Source of the DNA: Candidatus Abyssobacteria bacterium SURF_17 | Lineage (GTDB): Bacteria > Abyssobacteria > SURF-5 | Direction: 5' to 3' | NCBI GenBank assembly: GCA_003598055.1 | Contig: QZKI01000043.1 | Location: 1-38,080 of the forward strand | DNA length: 38,080 bases | Made by a program: the position numbers and the translations under genes | Part shown: positions 31,817 through 38,080 of the stretch, in pieces | Layout of the letters: each line of letters starts with the position of its first letter | How positions within the stretch are numbered: the stretch's first letter is position 1 | Notes under the pieces: model-generated | Databases searched by the model: none | Told to the model about the DNA's origin: nothing | Seen by the model: only the letters and a program-made list of their open reading frames with translations

Positions 31817-32251
31817 CTATCGCGCTTTCCACTGATATCCGCAATTCCGGCACGTCCAGCGTCGCTTGAGAAATGGAAGCGGGAACCCCAAAAACACCAA
31901 TGAAATGAAAACAAGACGGCGTGAGAACTCTTCGTACTGTATCTCGGCCGCTCCGCATCGGGGACAACAACGGTCCGATTCTGTCTCGGATTCTGCAATT
32001 TGCTCCTCCGCCGGTTCATCCCCAATTGGTTCATCCTGAAATCCCTGAAGGATTTCCAACGCCCGTTGAGCATCCGATTCGTTTACTTGCAGCCTCACCC
32101 CGCCGATTGCAATCGCATATTGCCAACCCGTGCTGCCTCTGATCTCATCAATCACTGCGCAGTCGATTCCTTCCGACTCCAGCTTCGTCCTGACAAGATG
32201 GGCCTCAACTGGATTATTGAACCGCGCGATTGTGACCAGTCTTTCGTCCAC
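31817..32251 (-). CDS. DUF2007 domain protein with C-terminal zinc ribbon
   Basis: The 144-residue protein starts at a GTG. The N-terminal part (LVTIARFNNPVEAHLVRTKL, GVRLQVNESDAQRALEIL) is a DUF2007 domain, a GlnB-like fold often called a putative signal-transducing domain. An acidic linker leads to two cysteine pairs (CPRCGAAE and CRNCGYQW) that form a zinc ribbon around a short hydrophobic segment. The function of the family is unknown. It lies 40 bases after the alpha/beta hydrolase gene on the same strand and may be co-transcribed with it. Confidence 0.75.
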   Translation of the reverse strand: MDERLVTIARFNNPVEAHLVRTKLESEGIDCAVIDEIRGSTGWQYAIAIGGVRLQVNESDAQRALEILQGFQDEPIGDEPAEEQIAESETESDRCCPRCGAAEIQYEEFSRRLVFISLVFLGFPLPFLKRRWTCRNCGYQWKAR

Positions 32252-32291
32252 AGTTTAGCCCGTGAGAGTGCCTGACTAGCGACGCTCGTTT

Positions 32292-33092
32292 CTAATGCTT
32301 CTCAAAGAAATCCAACAGCGCCTGATTGAATGCCGAAGGAACCTCGGAATTGAATGCGTGCCCGCCTTCAATAACATTCAGGAACGAACCGGAAATGCGC
32401 TTTGCGATTTCTTCGGAGAACGCAACCGGCGTGAGTATGTCGCCCTTTCCGACAAGCACCATGGTCGGCACTTTGATGTTCTTAATCTTGTCGGCAACGT
32501 TAAACGAAGTGATTGCGGCGCATTGCGCCCTGAACGGTTCAGGCAGGAGAGGCGTTTCGGTGAGATGGTCTATTGTCATCTCGCGGAACATCATGAGCGA
32601 ATCGTACTGGCTTTCTATGAAATCGAAGGTGAAGCACCAGCCGATGATGTTGTTCACGAACGATTCGACGCCGAGCTTCTCGATGATGTCCGTCCACAGC
32701 ATGAGCAGGAGGTCTGCGCCCTTGGGAATGCGACACGAAGTCGAGGCAAGCGTGACGCTGCGTAGCAGTTCGGGATGGTCAAGCGCAAACTGCTGCGAAA
32801 TCATGCCACCCATCGAATGGCCTACGAGATGGGCCTTCTTGATACCCACTGCCTTGAAGAAACCCGCGAGGTCATCGGCCATCATCTTGATAGTATATGG
32901 ACCCTTCGGCTTGTCGGTCTTGCCAACCCCGCGATTGTCCACCATATAGACCTGATAACTCGGCGCGAGCATCGGCGCCTGCATCGCCCACGCCATATGG
33001 TCCATCCCGTAACCCGTTACCAGAACAACCGGGTCGCCTTCACCGATACACTCGTAATGCATCTCGATGTCGCTGACTTTCACCTTCGGCAT
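32292..33092 (-). CDS. Alpha/beta hydrolase
   Basis: The 266-residue soluble hydrolase has the complete fold: VVLVTGYGMDHMAWAMQ (oxyanion region), YMVDNRGVGKTDKP, and the nucleophile elbow GHSMGGMIS. The acid is Asp in VGKGDILTP and the base His in EGGHAFNSE. It resembles 3-oxoadipate enol-lactonase/lipase-type members, but the family is too broad to name a substrate. Length and spacing are normal. GGGGGA lies about seven bases before the ATG. It is the likely first gene of a two-gene unit with the DUF2007 protein. Confidence 0.87.
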   Translation of the reverse strand: MPKVKVSDIEMHYECIGEGDPVVLVTGYGMDHMAWAMQAPMLAPSYQVYMVDNRGVGKTDKPKGPYTIKMMADDLAGFFKAVGIKKAHLVGHSMGGMISQQFALDHPELLRSVTLASTSCRIPKGADLLLMLWTDIIEKLGVESFVNNIIGWCFTFDFIESQYDSLMMFREMTIDHLTETPLLPEPFRAQCAAITSFNVADKIKNIKVPTMVLVGKGDILTPVAFSEEIAKRISGSFLNVIEGGHAFNSEVPSAFNQALLDFFEKH

Positions 33093-33133
33093 GATTTTCC
33101 CCCAATCTTCTGGAGCTAGCCAATAACCGTCTC

Positions 33134-33263
33134 GAAACTGTCCCGTAGTTCACAACTGGGGACCTCCATCTGTAGGTGCTAATTCATTCGCATGGGTTTT
33201 CCGGCCTGTTTTCACATTGCGTATGGGAGTGAATTCGCACCTACAGAGTTACGGGACAGTTTC
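33134..33263. repeat. Nested inverted-repeat element of 130 bp (MITE-like)
   Basis: Outer arms GAAACTGTCCCGTA (33134-33147) and TACGGGACAGTTTC (33250-33263) are a perfect 14-bp inverted repeat. Inner arms TGTAGGTGCTAATTCA (33171-33186) and TGAATTCGCACCTACA (33230-33245) match at 15 of 16 positions. The element fills most of the spacer between the Ntn hydrolase and alpha/beta hydrolase genes, has no coding potential, and looks like a small non-autonomous palindromic element. No target-site duplication is obvious. Confidence 0.6.
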
Positions 33264-33302
33264 TGCAAGGGCGCAGCATGCTGTGCCCTACACGGAACGT
33301 GC

Positions 33303-35171
33303 CTATAAATCGTGCTTCGCAATAATCTCGAAGCTAACCTCAATTTTCTTGGCGTCATCGGAAGAGAATGCAGCTTGCGCAAACCTTTTTGCATCGGCAA
33401 GCACAAAAGGATTGACCGCTGAAAGCACGCCGTTCTTGCCTGAACTCGGGACGTTGAGAGCATCCTGATAGCACTGGACTGCATCGTTTCGCCGACCGAG
33501 CAGGTCGTTTGCAAATCCCAAAAGCAGATGCGCCTGAGCACGCTCGCTCGGGCTCTGCACGCACTCGAGCGCACGCCTTAAGTGTTCGGCTGCGTCCGCC
33601 GCCCTTGCTCGCCGCAGCAGCATCCTCGCAGTCAACCTCCGATAGAGAGCCTCTTGCGGCCTCAGAGCAATTGCTTCTTCGAGATGCGCGAGGGCCGCAT
33701 TCTCATCCGTTGGCGGGACCGTGAAGCTCACCATTGCTTCATAGTATTTCCTGAGGGCCGTGTAGTCGGGTGTCTTCACATATTCGTTCGGTTCAAGCAT
33801 CGTCGGCTTTGCGGTGCCGTAGCCGTCGGCCAGCTCTTCCATCAGATTGAATCCCCTGTATGCATTGTTGCACACCGGACTAAGGCCGTCGGCCACCCAG
33901 AAATCGAAGTTGCTCGGCCGGAATACAACGCTTGTCAAGTTTGAAACCTGTGAGATGATGCCACCGGCGGGCCGCAAGCTGTCGGAACACATGTCCATAT
34001 GGTCGCCCATGAACTGGGCGGCAAGTTCCGGCGTGATTTTGCCTTTGTTTTCATGTATGAGCATTCGCATCCGCTCAAAGCGCGCAATCGGGTTCTTGCC
34101 GATGCCGTTTCTGAGCAACACATCGGCGGATAGTATCGGCTCGGTCGTCGCCATGTTCGTTTCCCAGATGACGCCGTCCTCGGGTCGTCTCACGCCCACA
34201 TGGTTCGCGCTCGCCTCGATGACCGCGGCCTCGTTCGCCTTGCCGTCGACAATGAGGAAGGCGAATGCGCCTGCCCGCGGGTTTTGAGAGACTACTGCAA
34301 TCGCATCCTCGACAGAACCGGCCTTCTTCATGATTTCCATTTCGAGGAAGGTGAAGCTAACGCCATCAGCCTTAGTGTCATCCAGGAACAGAAAGTGCGC
34401 ACCGAGACATATCCCCTTCTCATTCATACAGGAGTTACACTTAATAAGACCGGCCGAGCTCACGCTCACAAACTTATGGCCATCCTCGGGCTCGTAGAAC
34501 ACCACGGTCTGATATCTGTCCCACAGGCCGCCGCCCGTGTAGTCGGTATTGCGGCCCATGATGAGAGAGCCATCAACCGTCGCGTTGCCAAAGGCTGCAA
34601 AGCTCGTGCAACCGTCAGTACCCCCCTGTTTCAGCGCCTTCTTCTCGAGCACTTTGATGAGGTTCATGTTCAAGTCAGAGAGCATATTACCCCGGAACAC
34701 GTCCGCGAAGCTCAGGCCACTGCCGTCGGCCAGTCCCTTCACCTCAGCAAGGTATTGTCTCGGAGAACATTTCAGAAGCGGTCGGTAGATTTTCCAGTCG
34801 AAGTACTTGGCAAGAAGCACCCGCATGACCTTATTCATGTGCTTGAATGGGGCAAGATTTTCGGTGGGCCTTCCGTAGAAGGGCACGGCGCCGCGCTGAA
34901 TTTCGTCCCTCAGAAGAGCGCCGTGCTGATAGCCCATCTCGTAATGTGATCCGAACAGTTTGAGGACATTGAGGCCGCCACGCCGTTCGAGCGTCGCCCG
35001 TCCGAACGCCTTGCGGCCCTTTTCGTCCTGAACCACCGATGTCGAGCGCAGCCACCTGATTTCCTCAGAATTGGGAACATATTCGCTTCCATGGCCAAGA
35101 ATCGGCCAGACGATTAGGGCTACAGTGCCCAAGAGAAGCACCACAACGAGGAATAATATTAGCGAGAGCAT
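33303..35171 (-). CDS. Membrane-anchored Ntn hydrolase, peptidase C45/acyl-CoA:6-APA acyltransferase-like, with TPR tail
   Basis: This protein of about 622 residues starts with a membrane helix (MLSLILFLVVVLLLGTVAL). The C45/AAT-like domain (about 60-500) follows: GSHYEMGYQHGALL, LADGSGLSFADVFRGNMLSD, the nucleophile Cys188 in DGCTSFAAFGNA after the Gly-Cys self-cleavage point, MGRNTDY, and GICLGAHF. The last 130 residues are TPR repeats. Family members cleave or transfer amide-linked acyl groups. The start at 35171 is supported by the promoter at 35247-35276, which would exclude the longer frame starting at 35246. Substrate unknown; the helix suggests the catalytic domain lies outside the cytoplasm. 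Confidence 0.8.
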   Translation of the reverse strand: MLSLILFLVVVLLLGTVALIVWPILGHGSEYVPNSEEIRWLRSTSVVQDEKGRKAFGRATLERRGGLNVLKLFGSHYEMGYQHGALLRDEIQRGAVPFYGRPTENLAPFKHMNKVMRVLLAKYFDWKIYRPLLKCSPRQYLAEVKGLADGSGLSFADVFRGNMLSDLNMNLIKVLEKKALKQGGTDGCTSFAAFGNATVDGSLIMGRNTDYTGGGLWDRYQTVVFYEPEDGHKFVSVSSAGLIKCNSCMNEKGICLGAHFLFLDDTKADGVSFTFLEMEIMKKAGSVEDAIAVVSQNPRAGAFAFLIVDGKANEAAVIEASANHVGVRRPEDGVIWETNMATTEPILSADVLLRNGIGKNPIARFERMRMLIHENKGKITPELAAQFMGDHMDMCSDSLRPAGGIISQVSNLTSVVFRPSNFDFWVADGLSPVCNNAYRGFNLMEELADGYGTAKPTMLEPNEYVKTPDYTALRKYYEAMVSFTVPPTDENAALAHLEEAIALRPQEALYRRLTARMLLRRARAADAAEHLRRALECVQSPSERAQAHLLLGFANDLLGRRNDAVQCYQDALNVPSSGKNGVLSAVNPFVLADAKRFAQAAFSSDDAKKIEVSFEIIAKHDL

Positions 35172-35190
35172 ATTCGAAAACCCCCATTTT

Positions 35191-35238
35191 CCCAGTTGAA
35201 CTGGGCTTAGGGACAGATCCCCCTGAGGGCCCTGTCCC
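35191..35238. repeat. Two palindromic stem-loops in the leader of the Ntn hydrolase gene
   Basis: CCCAGTTGAACTGGG (35191-35205) is a 15-base odd palindrome. GGGACAG (35210-35216) pairs with CTGTCCC (35232-35238) across a GC-rich loop. Both lie between the promoter and the start codon at 35171, so they would be transcribed. The GGGACAG arm shares the motif GGGACAG with the outer arms of the element at 33134-33263. Confidence 0.5.
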
Positions 35239-35246
35239 CAAAACAA

Positions 35247-35276
35247 ATTCTATGGGGTTTCCGTCTAAAATGTCAA
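35247..35276 (-). promoter_or_regulatory. Sigma-70 promoter of the Ntn hydrolase gene
   Basis: On the minus strand a perfect TTGACA and TAGAAT (five of six) are separated by 18 bases. Transcription would begin near 35240, leaving a leader of about 68 bases that contains the two palindromes and leads to the ATG at 35171. Confidence 0.65.
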
Positions 35277-35284
35277 CAAGGCTC

Positions 35285-35391
35285 CTATCAAACCGCAAAG
35301 GGTCGCAGACCCGAGGCGCAAAGTTCGCAAAGATAAACGACAGGATGAGGTCTTATTTCTCTGCGCTCTTTGCGCTTTTGCGGTTTGATAG
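35285..35391. repeat. Inverted-repeat element of the CGCAAAG class
   Basis: A perfect 15-bp inverted repeat (CTATCAAACCGCAAA at 35285-35299, TTTGCGGTTTGATAG at 35377-35391) bounds a 107-bp element. Both arms continue with further CGCAAAG-type units (GGCGCAAAGTTCGCAAAG and CTCTTTGCGCTTTTGCGG). It resembles the tract at 1104-1128. It lies between the promoters of two divergent genes. Confidence 0.65.
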
Positions 35392-35402
35392 AAGGTGCAA
35401 GG

Positions 35403-35432
35403 TTGGCAAACAGGAAGCCGCCCATGTATACT
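35403..35432 (+). promoter_or_regulatory. Sigma-70 promoter placed for a leaderless or near-leaderless transcript
   Basis: TTGGCA (35403-35408) and TATACT (35427-35432), each five of six, are separated by 18 bases. The ATG of the membrane-protein gene is at 35440, only seven bases after the -10, so transcription would start at or next to the start codon. Confidence 0.55.
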
Positions 35433-35439
35433 AAGCGGT

Positions 35440-36324
35440 ATGAATCAGACATTGCGCTACATTCTGGCGATTCTGCTTGTCGTTGTGGGAAGCGTTGCCA
35501 TTGTTTTCCCGGAGATGACGGGCTACGAAGCAATAAATGAGAAGGCGCTGGATATCGTCGATGGCGCGCTAATGGAAAATGTGAGGACGTTCGCAGTTGT
35601 TTCAGGCATCAAAGCGGGCCTCGCAGTGATTGAAGGCTCGACAATGGGCGCAGTCATAGTCACTGTGGAAATCGGCGACCTTGCGCAACCTGTATATGAC
35701 TTCGTGGACTATGTATGGAAGATTCTGGTTTATGCGCTCCTTGTGCTCAGTCTCTACAAATTCATTTTAGAGTTCGGGCTGCTCAGCTTTGGCGTAAGGA
35801 TTCTGGGCGTAGGGGTTCTGGTTGGCGCGGTGAGAATACTTGCATTTTCGGGCGAAGGAAAAACACCGCGCTCACATATTTATCAAGTGATTGGGGAGTA
35901 TCTTCCGATTTTGACAAGGGCTGCTATTCTAAGCGGTCTCTTGCTCGCATATTTGGCTCCGATTACGGTGCTTGCAAGCCATTCGTTGGAAAGATTTCTC
36001 ACAGAGCCGGTCAAGGAACGGGAATCCGAGGCGATAGGAGAGTTCCAGAGTCAATTTGACAGACTGAAGGATGAGTTCTTGTCAGTCAGAGAGGACATCT
36101 CGCTATCGCATCCTAAGGAAAGTTCAGACCAGATAAGAGCGCGAATGAGACTTATTGGCAGGGTGCTCCTGAATTCTCTCAACAGCAGCATACATGCTTT
36201 TCTTTATTATCTTGTGATTTTGTTTGTGGAGATAATCGTCTTCCCCTTGATGACGGCATTCATACTGTATAAGTTCACACAGTTCGCAATGAACAGGTTC
36301 TTGCCACGGAAAAGCTCAGAATGA
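35440..36324 (+). CDS. Integral membrane protein of unknown function
   Basis: I do not recognise the family. The 294-residue protein begins with a signal-anchor-like helix (MNQTLRYILAILLVVVGSVA), has helices near residues 88-140 and 165-185, and a charged helical region at about 190-245 (ERESEAIGEFQSQFDRLKDE) that is probably a coiled coil outside the membrane. It ends with a hydrophobic stretch near 255-285. I chose ATG at 35440 because the frame upstream of it overlaps the promoter. There is no good ribosome-binding site, in keeping with a leaderless transcript. It is followed after 42 bases by the amidohydrolase. Confidence 0.65.
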   Translation: MNQTLRYILAILLVVVGSVAIVFPEMTGYEAINEKALDIVDGALMENVRTFAVVSGIKAGLAVIEGSTMGAVIVTVEIGDLAQPVYDFVDYVWKILVYALLVLSLYKFILEFGLLSFGVRILGVGVLVGAVRILAFSGEGKTPRSHIYQVIGEYLPILTRAAILSGLLLAYLAPITVLASHSLERFLTEPVKERESEAIGEFQSQFDRLKDEFLSVREDISLSHPKESSDQIRARMRLIGRVLLNSLNSSIHAFLYYLVILFVEIIVFPLMTAFILYKFTQFAMNRFLPRKSSE

Positions 36325-36366
36325 AGGTATTGGGTCGTGAAGAAGACAATCAGAGGAGCCGAGAGA

Positions 36367-37275
36367 ATGGCAGACTATTTGGTAGTTGACGCGCATGTAC
36401 ATACCTACAAGACACCGGAAATCGGCCTTCAGGCAATGGGCGGAGCAGGACAGGCAGGATGCAATGGCACACCCGAGGAACTCCTGGATATCTTACGAGA
36501 GGCGGGTATTGCGAAGGTCGTTCAGGTCAACATGACGCCGATGCGCGAGATGTACCACGCAGCGGTGGAGAAGCTTCCGGAAAATCAGCGCAAGGGTGAA
36601 CACCCTGAAATTATCGCCACGATGAGCGAACGCGTGAAGCGACGCAACCGCTGGACCTGCGAGCTTGCAAGAGAACACCCCGAGCTTATCGCATTTCCTT
36701 CAATCGACCCGCTCATGGGCTCCGAAGCCATGGTAGCCGAGGTGGAAGCATGCGCGAAGGACGGTGCGAAGGGCATCAAACTGCACCCTGCCGAAGGTCA
36801 TTACTTCCCGCGTGATGAGCGCCTGTGGCCGGTGTATGCAAAGGTTCAGAAACTCGGGCTTCCGATAATCTCCCACGGCGGCGTGTTCATGATGACCGAC
36901 TATGAAGGGGGCGCCTCTTACACGCGGCCGTCCAACTTCGAGCCTGTTCTCGAGAGTTTTCCCAAGCTCAAGCTCGTCGTTGCGCATCTGGGTCACGGCT
37001 ACTGGAACGAATCCGTCGAGCTGGCGAAAAAATATCCAAACGTTTTCTTCGATACTTCCGCCGTAATCTCGGGAGTCGAACACCTGCAAACACTCTCGGC
37101 ATCTGATGCCGTCAGCTTGATTCGCACGCTTGGCGTCGAGCGGGTGATGTTCGGCTCAGACTATCCGTGGTTCAGCCCGGCCTCGAGCCTCAAGAGTTTC
37201 CTCCAACTTTCTCTCACGACGGACGAGAAAGAGAAGATTCTGGGCAAAAACGCAAGGAGAATTCTTAAGATTTAG
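36367..37275 (+). CDS. Amidohydrolase-family metal-dependent hydrolase (amidohydrolase_2 type)
   Basis: The 302-residue TIM-barrel enzyme shows the metal motif DAHVHTY near residues 7-13, GAKGIKLHPAEG, ISHGGVF, VVAHLGHGYW and the late Asp in VMFGSDYPWF. These match the PF04909 group, which includes decarboxylases and lactone or amide hydrolases acting on small ring compounds. The ATG at 36367 has GGAG eight bases upstream; a GTG ten codons earlier is the alternative. It lies 42 bases after the membrane protein and 45 before a tiny membrane protein, all on the plus strand, so an operon is likely. Confidence 0.85.
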   Translation: MADYLVVDAHVHTYKTPEIGLQAMGGAGQAGCNGTPEELLDILREAGIAKVVQVNMTPMREMYHAAVEKLPENQRKGEHPEIIATMSERVKRRNRWTCELAREHPELIAFPSIDPLMGSEAMVAEVEACAKDGAKGIKLHPAEGHYFPRDERLWPVYAKVQKLGLPIISHGGVFMMTDYEGGASYTRPSNFEPVLESFPKLKLVVAHLGHGYWNESVELAKKYPNVFFDTSAVISGVEHLQTLSASDAVSLIRTLGVERVMFGSDYPWFSPASSLKSFLQLSLTTDEKEKILGKNARRILKI

Positions 37276-37320
37276 AAAGCGATTCTCTCCGCAACTGTCA
37301 TTGGAGAGGGCAGGAAAAAC

Positions 37321-37479
37321 ATGAATGTTATTACCAACATCTTAGGCGACATTGTCAGCGCGACGGCGAACTTCGTCGTTCACACGCTTGGTCCGTGGGC
37401 ATGGGACCATGCGATGTGGATAGCAGTGGTGGTGCCGCTAATCGTAATTCTCGCAATCGCCAAATGGATGTGGGATTAG
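37321..37479 (+). CDS. Small membrane protein (52 residues)
   Basis: The short gene encodes MNVITNILGDIVSATANFVV at the start and one strong hydrophobic helix near residues 31-50, closing with AKWMWD. An AGG-type ribosome-binding site (GGCAGGAAAAAC) precedes the ATG. It follows the amidohydrolase stop by 45 bases. The codon pattern, the ribosome-binding site and the clean membrane segment suggest a real gene, but I do not know its role. Confidence 0.6.
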   Translation: MNVITNILGDIVSATANFVVHTLGPWAWDHAMWIAVVVPLIVILAIAKWMWD

Positions 37480-37536
37480 CCCGGCTTCTCTACGCCTGCA
37501 ACGCGGGCCCCCCATTTCCTCCCCCCGTCCCTGCTC

Positions 37537-37962
37537 TCATGAGGCAATATTCCGGATAAACTGCTCTAAAAGGGCGTTCGTCTTGCGCCGACTTGCCAAG
37601 ATGAGACGGGTGTTTTTTTCAATCCGGCTGAGAATAACGAGTCGCTTCCACGATGCAACGAGCGCGCTGGTGAAAAAAATGCCGCATGCGGCGCCGGCAA
37701 AGAGCCACAATGTCCCAACCGCCCTGAGGGCGGGAACGGAGAAGAGTCCTAACAGCAGGAAAGCAACAGTGATAGACCCCACAGCACATGCAGAAAGAAG
37801 AATGATAAGTCCGATGAAGAGCGGACGGGGCAGCGGCCGCACTTTGAGCGTACGCGCTCTTTCCGTGATTGTCGTCAACCGCTTCTTCTCTTTGACGTCG
37901 TTCTCTTCCTTTAGATACTGTTGAATATCGCTGATCAACTCATCCATGTAATCCTCATTCAT
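37537..37962 (-). CDS. Small membrane protein with N-terminal coiled coil, unknown function
   Basis: I do not recognise the family. The protein of about 141 residues begins MNEDYMDELISDIQQYLKEE, a charged helix likely to form a coiled coil. Two membrane helices follow (about residues 48-75 and 80-105) and a basic C-terminal helix (RIEKNTRLILASRRKTNALL). I chose the ATG at 37962, with AAAGGAG about 12 bases upstream; the frame continues for 27 more codons toward the window edge. It converges with the small membrane protein gene. Confidence 0.6.
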   Translation of the reverse strand: MNEDYMDELISDIQQYLKEENDVKEKKRLTTITERARTLKVRPLPRPLFIGLIILLSACAVGSITVAFLLLGLFSVPALRAVGTLWLFAGAACGIFFTSALVASWKRLVILSRIEKNTRLILASRRKTNALLEQFIRNIAS

Positions 37963-38057
37963 CTGCCATGTTGCTCCTTTCGTTTCTTTGCCGCTTCGGT
38001 CCGTGCGTGCTCCGCCGGCTTCCCGGCTCCTTTTGGGACGCACGCCCGATAACTGTA

Positions 38058-38075
38058 TCGCCGAATTTTCGGCGA
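38058..38075. repeat. Short perfect hairpin at the right edge
   Basis: TCGCCGAA-TT-TTCGGCGA is an 18-base hairpin with an 8-bp stem just upstream of the last gene. It could be an operator or part of a structure continuing past the edge; nothing more can be said. Confidence 0.4.
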
Positions 38076-38080
38076 ATATT

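Noticed and set aside
35172..35246. 25 extra N-terminal codons for the Ntn hydrolase
   Set aside because: They would start upstream of the predicted transcription start and cover two palindromes; the start at 35171 begins directly with a membrane helix.

Overview
The window (about 38 kb, moderate GC, densely coded on both strands) looks like chromosomal DNA of a motile bacterium. It has a late-flagellar cluster, a four-subunit succinate dehydrogenase/fumarate reductase, and many proteins carrying TPR repeats. Several intergenic sequences resemble dispersed repeats I associate with genomes of uncultivated phyla, but the sequence alone does not let me name a taxon. I see no tRNA, rRNA, CRISPR array, phage or transposase gene.

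Layout. 1-7.5 kb holds housekeeping and accessory genes: a lone EcfT transporter subunit, a TM1266-like ACT-domain protein, a VOC/PhnB-like protein, an esterase lipoprotein, and the sdh operon (minus strand, with a clear sigma-70 promoter). 7.5-26.2 kb is one long minus-strand unit of 12 genes, nearly all overlapping or a few bases apart. In transcription order they are a MerR-type regulator, a TPR/polyprenyl-phosphate GT2, a GT4, a radical SAM/SPASM protein, two methyltransferases, a B12-binding radical SAM protein, a GT4, a GT39-like membrane glycosyltransferase with a TPR tail, a giant 1590-residue protein with four GT2 domains interleaved with TPRs, a single GT2-TPR protein, and a GNAT acetyltransferase. 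26.2-31.8 kb is the divergent plus-strand cluster flagellin-FlaG-FliD-FliS. 31.8-38 kb holds a DUF2007/zinc-ribbon protein, an alpha/beta hydrolase, a membrane-anchored Ntn hydrolase (C45/AAT-like) with TPRs, a membrane protein, an amidohydrolase, a 52-residue membrane protein and one more membrane protein, with several inverted repeats between them.

Main interpretation. The spacer between the glycosylation unit and the flagellin gene carries two divergent flagellar sigma-28-type promoters. TAAA-N16-GCCGATAT drives flagellin and TAAA-N16-GCCGATAA drives the MerR/glycosyltransferase unit. This suggests the 18-kb unit is co-expressed with the filament genes and modifies flagellin or another filament-stage product. 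The 1590-residue protein has an A-B-A-B order of two GT2 subtypes, which looks like duplication of a two-enzyme cassette. The flagellin is cysteine-free and has a long Ser/Thr-rich central region, as expected of an O-glycosylation target. The flagellin mRNA would also have a roughly 225-nt leader with three consecutive perfect hairpins. Substrate and sugar identity cannot be read from the sequence; no nonulosonic-acid (NeuB/PseB-type) synthesis genes are present here.
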